Source: Ganoderma boninense (lineage: Eukaryota; Basidiomycota; Agaricomycetes; Polyporales; Polyporaceae). From it: a stretch of 64,000 nt of DNA. The first letter of the stretch is position 1, and the number at the start of each line of letters is the position of its first letter. Positions 54,997 to 64,000 of this stretch are shown piece after piece. The stretch is taken from assembly GCA_002900995.3 (NCBI GenBank), contig CM035305.1, positions 4,386,467 to 4,450,466 of the forward strand. The letters run 5' to 3'. The translations under genes and the position numbers were made by a program. The notes under the pieces are model-generated. The model was given only the letters and a program-made list of their open reading frames with translations. It did no database searches and was not told the origin of the DNA.

Positions 54997-55719
54997 ATGG
55001 TGTTGGCCGGGATTTGTCCTTGTTTGTCTGCCAGGAGCGCGCAACAGCCCGTCCGAGGCGCCGGCTCCTTGGTTCGCGAATTCTACGCCGGTCAAGAGCA
55101 CGTCGCCTATACCCTCACGATTCACCGGTATTCACCCTGTACTCTCGTCGAACTAGATGAGTCGGTCTTTAATCGCGGACCTCGCTCACAAGTTTCACAG
55201 AAGCCCTCAAGTTCGCTCTCTCGCGTCGTGCCGAAGCAGTCCGTACGCTCCGCTGACTCGCTTGCTCGCATCCTGGAACGACCAGCCCCATAGTTGAAAT
55301 TGCCTTCATATAGTGAGGGGAATGTTGGGGCCTGGAGACGCTCCCGGCCTTGTCACACTCGAGGTGGAAGCACCGGATTGACGCCACTCCGTACGTTCCC
55401 ATTTTACCGGCATGTCTCCTTATTATCTACTGACTGTGCATATTCACTGTCTCGCTGGCAGGGGCACCCCTCGCCTCGCTTGAATCCAAAGCATCACTGC
55501 AGTGTAGACGACTCGGGGTGCAGCAGTCTAAACGTCCTCCTGCCGGGGAGACGCTCGTTTGCGCGCTGCTGCCTACGCGCCAACTACGCGCTACGATCAT
55601 CGTTACGACTGTGCTCAGACGTAGTGCTGAGGGTCATGACGCTTGGCAGCAGATGATACATCTATTGCCTCTTCATGAAGATTACCTTCATAGCTCCCTG
55701 TTCACCGTCGGCGAGTGAG
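54997..55719 (+). pseudogene. F-box family gene remnant (F4)
   Basis: Frames at 54997-55293 (LVREFYAGQEHVAYTLTIHR) and 55518-55718 (ETLVCALLPTRQLRATIIV, IHLLPLHEDYLHSSLFTVGE) match the start and the C-terminal exon of the F-box/LRR genes here. They are separated by stops. This is the fuller partner of F1 at 937-1145. Confidence 0.5.
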
Positions 55720-56114
55720 AGGAGGGAGAGGCGGGCGGACTCCCGGTGGACTCAAGAGATGTGGCAGAGATGTGGTGCAGGCATCCTTTGCATCCAACCT
55801 TGCAAGGCTTCCTATTGAGCATGCTAAGCCGCACCACGGTCGATGATTACGCTCTCACACGAGCATGAATTCCATGCGCAGAGTTGATCTTGACATTCGC
55901 ACCCTCTCATTCCAGTCACGTTAGGTCATGTTTCCGAATACACCTGGGGTGGTCGTTCTAATCACCCATCAAGGCTGTGACTCCTCGCGAAAACGAGTGC
56001 ACCCGACATTCGGCGCGAGTATACAGTTTGTGGCCAACTCCAGGAACGCCTCTATTTGATTAGCCCTGGTGCCCGAGTTCAGCGTGAAATCTGGTCTCCC
56101 TGGCAGTTCAAACC

Positions 56115-57598
56115 ATACACTCCGACTTCTTCCACTTGTAGTCAAATGGGTCTCCCAAGGAGTCGTCATCTATGGAGTGGGGGTTCTCCCTCTCTTCATG
56201 GCCTCGCGTGAGTAGTAGCACGGTCTCCTCTTCGTTGTCGAGCTAACGAGCCTAATTCGCAGAGTCTCTCCTTGCTTCCTTGATGACGTTGGGCACTGGA
56301 CGGCTGATCGCTTCTGGTCTCGCCACCTTCTTCGGGAGATACGTTGCTATGGCGCCTTCACGTCGTATCCCCAGGCCCTCATCCTGTTGGAATACGCAGT
56401 GAGTTCATGAGGGCAGCATCCACGCTCAAATCCCCCCCGGCACTAGACGGGCTAGGCTTATCGCCAGCAGTGTCCGTCATCACCCACATCGCTGGCCTCC
56501 TGTTCATGTTGGTCGCGGAGCGCAGGCTGTCGTCCCGCACACTCGACTCCAGGCCCGATATAGTCGGCTTTAATAGCCCGCCATCCCGAGCTGTTACGGC
56601 GCCGGAAGGCATGGAGCTCGGACAGCGGCTTCCATCTGCGTCTAGCATGGCGCAGACTTTTCGGCCGCACCAGCGCCGGGTGTACCTTTTCGTCTTCGCC
56701 TTCGTCGCCGTTGAAATTGCAGTCGGGGACTCGGGGCGAGCGCAGGGCATGGAGGGTCCTCAGACAAGTTGAGTAGCTTGAGTCCTGATGTTGCGCATGG
56801 CGACCGACACACGCCCCGGTCCCTCCCTAGTAGTCGAGCGACGATGTGCTTGCTCGGTTCGGTATGATCATAGAATGTTCTCCCTCTGGGTGGCGACGTT
56901 ACTCACGCGCACACTACTGTTTGTTACCAGCTGCGACGGCCGTGTTCTACGGTGCGCTGCGTCGATCAGGTTCCCTTGAAGGATCCCTCAAGGCGGTCCA
57001 GTTCGCATGCTACACACGCTGAGAGGTCATCGAGTTCTTCGGCTTCCTTCAGGACTCAGGCAAGCACCTCACGGAGTTCAACGTCGATATGTACTTTCCC
57101 CTCCGCTGGTATCGTCGTAAGGAACTCTTTCGTTCCTATTTCCTGACAGCACCCTCGGCTTCGCGACGACTCTCCTCTCAGCGTCCCTCCCAATCGCGCA
57201 GTGCAAGCGATATGTCTTGCTCTATACCGCCGCGGCCCCTCTGGCTTCGCTGCTTTCCCATGGCGTGACGATGCTCTCTCAAGTTGCATCTAGCTACAAC
57301 CGCCTTCCCCTCATCTTGCTGTACGCCTTCGCTGTGAGTACAAACCATCCCTTGCCGTACGATTCCACAGTGCTCATGGGTGTATCAGGATGGCATGTTC
57401 GTTTACGCCGCGCTCATAGTGAGGCTGTTGATCTCCAACTCTCGAACGACAGCTAGGAATGGCGTGCTTGCCAGGGTGTGTCTCATGGCAGCCGGTGCTT
57501 TCCTGCCGTACATACTGCCGATGGTGGTTGCAATCGCTCGGTTGTGGTTCCAGGGGAAGCTCAGTGACGATACTAAGGTTGACGCCGAGGGGCGATAG
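56115..57598 (+). pseudogene. G4: broken G-family copy
   Basis: The start codon is lost (ATGGAC is ATACAC), a base is missing in exon 1, and the donor of intron 2 is ATACGT instead of GTACGT. Exon 3 stays open (VSVITHIAGLLFMLVAERRL, YLFVFAFVAVEIAVGDSG). A ~200-bp segment is inserted at the start of exon 4, as in G1. The last exon is intact (DGMFVYAALIVRLLISNSRT to KVDAEGR). Confidence 0.7.
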
Positions 57599-57808
57599 AT
57601 AATTGTAGGGTTTGGAGTGCCGCAGCTTGGAGTACAGCATTATTGAGTGTGGCATCACATAAGAACCTACCTGTCTGTACGATACCCAAAACTCAGATTT
57701 GCCCGTGTTGTAAACGTTCTGATAGGAAGTTGCCCGGTAAACGGGATAGCCAACGTCGACGAGGACGTCCGAGCAGAAACACGTGAAGTTGCAGTGTCAG
57801 CATTTCAA

Positions 57809-59337
57809 TCACACCACCGTCGAAGAGGCTTCGAATCGCTCTTTGCACGCAGGATATTCGTGAAGGAAAGGCTTGAAACGAGATGCATCATGTATAAAGG
57901 TACGAAGATACATCGCTGACTACTTAAGAAAATGGGGATTTTGGTGCACGTTAGCTTCCCCGCCGAAGCAGGTACTAGTCCCGAGGGCCACGAAGAGGCC
58001 TGCACCAGGAGCAACCGCGCCCTCGCACGGAGGGCGACAGTCGACCGTACCTCGGGGTGGCGTCTTGAGTCGGGGGCTAGTCGACACCACGTTATTTTGC
58101 CACGTCGGTTGCCCATCCACGCGCGGACGCGAGGATCCGCCGAGGGTCTTGAAGCTTGAAGCCTCAGCGCCTGCATCTACGAAAACTCGTCAGCATCGAT
58201 GGAAGACACAGAGAAGGACGAGGAAAGACTCACTTCAAACTGCAGGGACACTGCGGACGTGCAAGCCCATCCAGAGGTCGACATTCACACGCACACATAA
58301 TCACTCAATCCTACCCTACATATAGTCAGCGGATTAAACGTCATACAAGAACTCGCCTCCATCGGACGTTGTGCCCAGGTAACGGGGAAGGCGAGTGTCG
58401 TCGGGGTGCGGCCGCGAGCGCTGGCGAGGGGCTACCGTCTAGTCCGCCAACTAGGGCGAACGCGCCACCTGAGCAGCGGCACCTTGTCCACCCCAGTTCG
58501 ACACGGCGCGGCGTCCAAAGAGCGCACGCGCCGGAGAGCCTAGAAAGCTTGAACCGTGTCAGAACAACGGCGGTGGCGCGACGAGAGAGGAAGGATCGAC
58601 GTACCATTGGATGGAGGCTCTCCGCTGACGACGCGACGCCGCCCACGTCCCCTCACCTCCAAGCGAGTCGGAGGCGGGGCCGCAGGGGCGCGTACGTCGT
58701 CTACCCACGACTGACAAGTCGCGTTCCAGGTTCGGCGTCCGTGCTTTCCCCGTCCCCCGCAAGCAGCGGCGGACAGGTACTCGTCCCGGTCGCACCCCGG
58801 CTTATGCAGGTCGCGGTGCACCTCGGATGCACGTTGCGCGATAGCCCTGCGGCGGAGCACCGACGCCTAGGCCCGTCGCCCGCTCCAGCCCGTGCAGGCA
58901 GCCGCACCCTACGTTTCGGGTGCGGCCGCCAGGGCGAACGGGCTATTGACCGTCGTTGCCCGGGATGGCGACGCCTCGACCTGGACGAGCGCCACAGTCA
59001 GCATATGGCGAGCGGGGAGGCATGGGACACGAGGTACTCACCGAGTGGATCGAGCGCACCAGCATCCGACGCTGCAAGATGGTCAGGAAGATGGAAAGGT
59101 GGAGCGTGATGACGAAGCGTACCGAGGTCGGTTGGTCGCACCCGCGGGGGGTGCGACCAGGAGGCCCGAGGACTCAGGCCTCCGAGTGGGAGGTGGGTTG
59201 GGTTGGCATGGTCATAGTCATGAACGCATGGTGGTTGAAGGTCGGATGTTGTTGAAGCTTAGGGGCTTAGGAGAGGATGGTGGTGGTGGTGGTGGTTCTG
59301 AGGGAAGAGAAAGGGCGGGGGGGGGGCTGACTTTATA
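57809..59337 (-). other. H-E: spliced transcription unit with hairpin leader
   Basis: Convergent with G4. TATAAAG at 59331-59337, MRS uORF, 15-codon uORF (MTMTMPTQPTSHSEA), triple hairpin. The 42-codon exon begins at ATG 58176 and joins at 57919 to SAMYLRTFIHDA, ending at 57809. Like H-A it has a single ~143-bp segment in exon 3, not the tandem pair. Confidence 0.6.
59122..59183 (-). promoter_or_regulatory. Triple hairpin of H-E
   Basis: Stem 3 CCGAGGTCGG at 59122-59131, stem 2 at 59134-59158 (loop cgcgggg), stem 1 at 59160-59183 with one loop change (GATTCA to GACTCA). Confidence 0.8.
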
Positions 59338-60671
59338 CTGCGAAGGGCGCTCCATGGCGGGCGCTGTCCGATGTTTGTTTTGTGCCTGCCTCGAGGCTCG
59401 ACATGGCTGTTCACGTCCGAATTCGTCTCTTCACCTTGTTCTCGCGGCCGAACGGAGGCGGACACTGACTCGAGGGACCTGCGCCCATCCAGAATAGTCA
59501 GCAATTCAATCCCAGCTTGCACAATTACAACCCTCGAAACCAGCCTCCTTCCTCGATGGACGGTGCGATAATCAACGGCGTACGGTCCGTGGGATGTCGC
59601 TGCGGGTGGCACCTCGTCCAATTATCCATTATCCCGAAGGACTTGGTGAAAATCCTAGCGGGCCGCCTGTTCTCCAGCACTCATTGACTGCCGTAGACAT
59701 AAGCATTTCGGCTGACGTACATTTCCCAGAGGATTGAAGCGTTCTTCGAGCACGGAGGAAGTAGGCGCTGCTCCGCCCTAACGAGCGTCATGGGAGATGT
59801 CTGTGTACGGTTGTTTGTTCGTGTAGGCGGCCTCGCGCTGCGGAGGTTCCATATGGATATTGAGCCCTGTCGCCCTTGTTCTCTCAGAATCGCCAAGCAC
59901 AGCTCAGACCCGGACATGTGATCCTATGTGCTGGGGGAGACAACAGACGGCATGCCTCATGTTCCGATAAATGTTCTAGACGATGTGTTGGGACTTCCCA
60001 GGCAACCCACAATAAGTGGTGGTCATGACTCCGCCGAGAACCCGTAAGGCAATAGTTGACAAAACTGGAGGTGGGTGGAGGTTCTCCTGGGCTGATTGTT
60101 GTCTCTTCGGCGAGAATGATGAGGTATCAGCCGATAAACGATGCCATGACGTGAACGCAAGACTCTCACCTTCGCCACGTTTCAGGGCACCTATGGGCCT
60201 GGATTGCGACGGGAGGGAGTCAGCAGAAGTGGCGGAAAGATGTGGTCATGCCATACCTACCTGCACGATGCACATCGCCCCTCCCGGAATAACGTCAAGT
60301 TAGGTCGAATTAAATCCCGCAAAGCATCACCTGTCGTTCGTGACAACGGGTTTAGAACAACTATCGTTCTTTCATGCAGACGGTTGCGGACGACGAGGGC
60401 GTATAGCGAGACCGAGGTGGACCAGAATTCCATATGGCCACTTCCGTTCAGATCGAACGACGTCCTTGACGCCATAATATCTTAGCTGGAATCCCAGTAA
60501 AGTTCCATATGTCAATCTCGCAAACCCAATAATGATACAGCAATGCAAGCAGCAATCGTCAGTCAGATCCAGTGAAACGCCAAAAGCAGGGTATCAACCA
60601 AGCGTGATATGGTGGTATATGCGCAATGTGCAAGGAGAAAGGTGCGCGTATCCTCTGGCACCAGGCCGAGG

Positions 60672-62554
60672 TCATTGGTACTTCTCCTTGTAGATCCAGG
60701 CAAGGCCGACGTCGCTCACACCCTGCTTGACCTATGACGCACATGGTTCAGTTGTGCCCCCATACTCGGATAGAGAACGACATACCGCAGCGCGGTACCA
60801 CTTCGCCGATTCCCTCTTGTCCTTCTTACAGCCCTTCCCGTTCAATAGACAGAACGCAAGCTCCTGCTGGGCATCGGGGTCGCCAAGTCGCGCTGCCACA
60901 CGGTAGTATTGCTGCAACGCCATCAGCCCGGGTTATAGGCCCCATCTTGCAGAGCGGACTCACCACCGCCATCTCCTTGTCCTTCTGCACGCCCCATCCC
61001 CGGAAGAAACTCTGCCCGACTTCGTAGATCGCAAGCACGAGCTCCGACTGCCACACCCAGGCACCCATTAGCACACGTCCCACATAGAGCACGCTCCGCA
61101 CATGCACGCACCTTCACCGCACTCATGTCGCCCTGCCTCCCCTTCTCCAGATCCGTCACCGCGAGCTCCGCCGCTCGCCGCAGCCAGCGGAACCCCGCCT
61201 GCTCGTTCATCTGGCACCCCCATCCGTGCCGCTGTGCGAGCCCCCACATGAGCATGCCCACGCCACACCCCCCGCCGATCGTCGCGCTCTTCTCGAACGC
61301 CACCGCGCTCTCCGCAAGCCGGTTCTCGAGGTGGTGCTGGATGCCGACTTGCAAGTAGTCCTGAGCCGTCTGCGGGTTCGCGATCGCGGCCGCGTTGTCA
61401 GCCTTCCCCTTCGCGTGCGGTCGGCTAGGCGTCGTCGCAGTGTGCGGATGTCCTTGCATGTGTGCGGGAGCGGACGAGGGTGGCTGAAGGGGAGGTTGAG
61501 AGTGGCCGGATGGTGGTGGTAGCTGGGTAGCGGAGGTGGGAGTGGGTGGGAGCTCGTAGAACGAGTAGTCCGAATATACGCTGGGCGACGAGTCGACGCG
61601 CGGCGCCGCCCCGGCGTGGAGCCGAGGGGCGGCGAACTGCGCCTGTGTATGCGCATGCGGAGACGTAAACCCGTTTGCACTCCTAGCCTGTGCTACGCCC
61701 TCGTACGGCGACGCCAATTGCCCGCCAAGCGACGCCGGGGAGACTGGGCGCGACCCGGGGCCGTGCCCAGACGCCGAGGGGCCAAGCCCAGGGCTTGGCA
61801 CGGGCGAGTACAGCGGGGAGTGCGGCCGCGAGCTCGGTCCTGCGCCTGGCGTCGGCGAGTGCGCGGACGGGTGGTTGTGTGCGTTGCGCATGAGCACCTC
61901 GCGCTTGCGCTCCTCCGACTCGGACGAGTGGAAGTTGGGCCGCGAGAAGTTGACGGTGTTGCTCGTGCTCACGCGCGACGGCATCCGCCCGCTCTGAGAC
62001 GGGCCCTGCGCGGTGTACCCCTCCTCCCATGGTTGTGGTGCGAGGTGTGCTTCCGCCGCGGCAGAGACGACGACGGTGGGCAGATCGGGGACATCAGGAG
62101 GGTCGTAGACTGAAGGCGGATCGACGACCCCGGACGAGCGCCATGTGTCGCGATACCTATTCCTATTCGCGATCGACTCGACGTCGTCTCCGGAGGAAAC
62201 AGACTCGTGGGCTCGCGGATGGCCTTGATAGGTGTGGGAGCTCGAGGGACTGGAGGGGACGGTCGTCTGGGATCGGCCGTCCCAAGAGAAGGTGCGCATG
62301 CTCGCGCCATCCACAAAGTAGGACGTCGCGGTCGCGGTGCTGTCCCGGAATTGGGTGTGGAGGATGGGCGAGGGTGGTGCGGAGGGTATTGCGCTGCCTG
62401 AGAGAGCGGGTCGGGAAGGGGTTGCGAGAAGCTGGAGGTCGGCTGGTCGTTGGCTGGGGACTCTCCTTGACGACGCCCGCCGAATAAGGCTGCCCAGAGG
62501 CGAGGAGTCGGTGAGGTTGGGGGTGCGAGGGCCCTCTGGCGAAAGCTCAGCCAT
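60672..62554 (-). CDS. Sel1-repeat protein, copy 2
   Basis: Exons 62554-61112, 61047-60964, 60911-60786 and 60731-60672 give 570 residues, five more than copy 1. The last three exons encode the same protein as copy 1. Differences are concentrated in the disordered N-terminal part (in-frame indels, for example SRPALSGSAIP versus SRPSGGAIP) and around the Pro-rich linker near residue 390. Keeping the frame through several indels suggests this copy is still expressed. Confidence 0.78.
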
Positions 62555-62877
62555 GATGTAGGCTGGTGGAGGCGGAACGGAGGGCAATGGGGATGGTGGT
62601 GCATGCGAGCAGGGCGCATTATACTCACTCGAGACTCGGCGAGAGCGGGTCGTCGCCAAGCAGATCCCGCGCCCGATACTGCCTGCCTCATATTGTGCGC
62701 TTAACGACCTCCGGATCATACCCCATTCAAGGCCCATTCCCAAGAATGAATATTGCCTCTCAGTTCCCCATCCGCATAAATTAGCTACTTGTCGAACACA
62801 AGCACGCAAGAGATGAGAGTACTCTCGAATTAAATGGGGATCTACAACTAAGGGGAAACGTGCTACGTCCGACGCGT

Positions 62878-64000
62878 CTAGAGGTACTTTTTCTTGCTCT
62901 TGAGCTCCGCGTACGGGTCGGGCTTCGGCATTTTGCCAAACCGCGGCTCCTCCTTCTCTGCAGTGCAGGAAATCCGACTCCGTCAGCACATCGCCGCATT
63001 GCAAATGCAAAACGGACTTACTGAGCGTAAATTTGTAGATGTGAGACACGGTATCATCCCAAACCTCACGCCACATATGCGCTCCGCCTCCTCGGGCTCC
63101 ATCAAACCCGTACTGCACCGCAAAGGCACGGAAGTCAAAGCCAAGCCGGTCGGCCTCCGCGAAGACCGGAATATCAATGGGCTCGGATGCTGAGGCTTGC
63201 GGAAGAACCAACAGCACATAGCGGTGGTAGGGGCTGCCGCGCTGGGGATGAGGGGGGACGTATGGCGTGTGCGCCTGGAGAGGAACGGTGGGGGAAGGCG
63301 TCGATGCGGAAAGAGGAACATTGGGCCTGAACAGATGAGGTTAGGAACGAGAGAGCACGTGGTCATGGGTTCGGACACATACTGCATCCAATGGAGGTAC
63401 GTCGTGAACGACTGGCTTTCCGGGTGCGGGACGTCAAGGTCCACCATCAAAAGAGTGTACAGACGTGTATCCGTATGGAACACGCTCGTGTAGATCTCGG
63501 CGGTCTTCTCGTCTACACATCCATGAGTATTCTTCGAAGTTAAAGATGAAGACATAGCGAACCTGCTCCGGAACCAGGAAGATGCCTGGTTGAACTGGCT
63601 TGAGCTTACGCTTCACGCGCGTGCGGAGGTAGTTGTTCTTGGGAGGCGGCTCAAGGTACCGTATGCGCAAGTCCAGCGAGGGCTTCAGTTCCGGAAGCAT
63701 GTCAGGTACGACGTTCATCTGGTAAATACGCTCCATCTGGAAATAACGCATGAAGTTGAGACGATAAGTCTAGAAGAAGAATCTTACCAAGAGGTCCAAG
63801 TCGCCCTCTTCCCTCCACTTCTGCTCCACCAAGTGCCTATACACAGGCTGGCTCAAGTCCGCTGAGTACGCACAGTATGCGATTCAGCCAACATCTTCGC
63901 CTCCAAACCACACGAGGGAAGAAACTCACCCATGCCGTTCCTCGCCTTCCACCTCACCTCGGGCAAGTTGGCCGCGCTCTGGATCTCCAGTATCCTCACC
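62878..64000 (-). CDS. mL38 (MRPL35-like), copy 2, partial
   Basis: The 3' exons match copy 1 (last exon 62957-62878, previous exon from 63326). The gene runs past the window end inside exon 1. Exon 4 lacks one C compared with copy 1 (CCGCCGAG versus CCGCCCGAG near 63498), which shifts the frame if the same acceptor is used. An AG five bases downstream (ACGAG) would restore the frame with a loss of two residues. Confidence 0.6.

Larger units (their letters stand above)
54020..64000 (+). repeat. Segmental duplication, right copy
   Basis: Direct copy of 1-9560. It carries F4, G4, H-E, the second Sel1-repeat gene and part of the second mL38. Confidence 0.9.

Overview
The window is nuclear DNA of a filamentous basidiomycete, most likely an Agaricomycete. 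It is GC-rich, and most recognisable genes are cut by many 50-80 nt introns with GTRNGT donors and CTRAC-type branch points. The gene types fit as well: expanded F-box/LRR proteins, TET/JBP-like dioxygenases, an integrase-core transposase and a LINE. Two 100-N runs (26614-26713 and 47802-47901) mark scaffold gaps.

The dominant structure is duplication. About 10 kb at the left edge (1 to ~9560) recurs in direct orientation at the right edge (~54020-64000), and both copies run off the window. Inside them, and again inverted in the middle, is a repeated module with three parts. F is an F-box gene remnant. G is a 7-8 TM membrane protein gene. H is a transcription unit convergent on G, with a TATA box, two short overlapping uORFs, three hairpins and four introns. 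There are five H copies: A 3.2-4.9 kb, B 38.1-39.8, C 46.1-47.7, D 51.9-53.6 and E 57.8-59.3. There are four recognisable G copies plus a relic; only G2 (40025-41311) has an open five-exon frame. Next to H-A and H-E lies a duplicated pair of ordinary genes: a Sel1-repeat protein and the mitochondrial ribosomal protein mL38.

Region by region: 6.2-10.0 kb Sel1 protein and mL38; 10.4-11.5 F-box/LRR gene; 12.06-13.0 a broken, intron-bearing PRP8 fragment; 13.15-15.17 an apparently intact DDE integrase-core gene of 601 aa; 15.7-16.4 a coiled-coil protein; 17-22.7 eroded exon-like fragments; 23.0-25.2 a LINE cut off within its endonuclease ORF; 25-28.36 a sequence present on both sides of a gap, probably unmerged contig ends; 28.36-31.89 a TET/JBP-like dioxygenase gene; 32.13-35.41 a HECT-like gene convergent with it; 36.2-36.7 and 42.2-44.9 F-box remnants, the second split by a 1353-bp TIR element that carries a 383-bp TA-flanked MITE; 48.3 an intron-containing tRNA-Asn; 48.5-64 further G, H and F copies and the second Sel1/mL38 pair.

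Three things deserve most attention: the H unit, with stems identical in five copies while its surroundings vary; the convergent TET/JBP-like plus HECT-like pair; and the nested TIR elements. Exon models were built by eye from splice signals and frame continuity. Family calls rest on remembered motifs, not searches.
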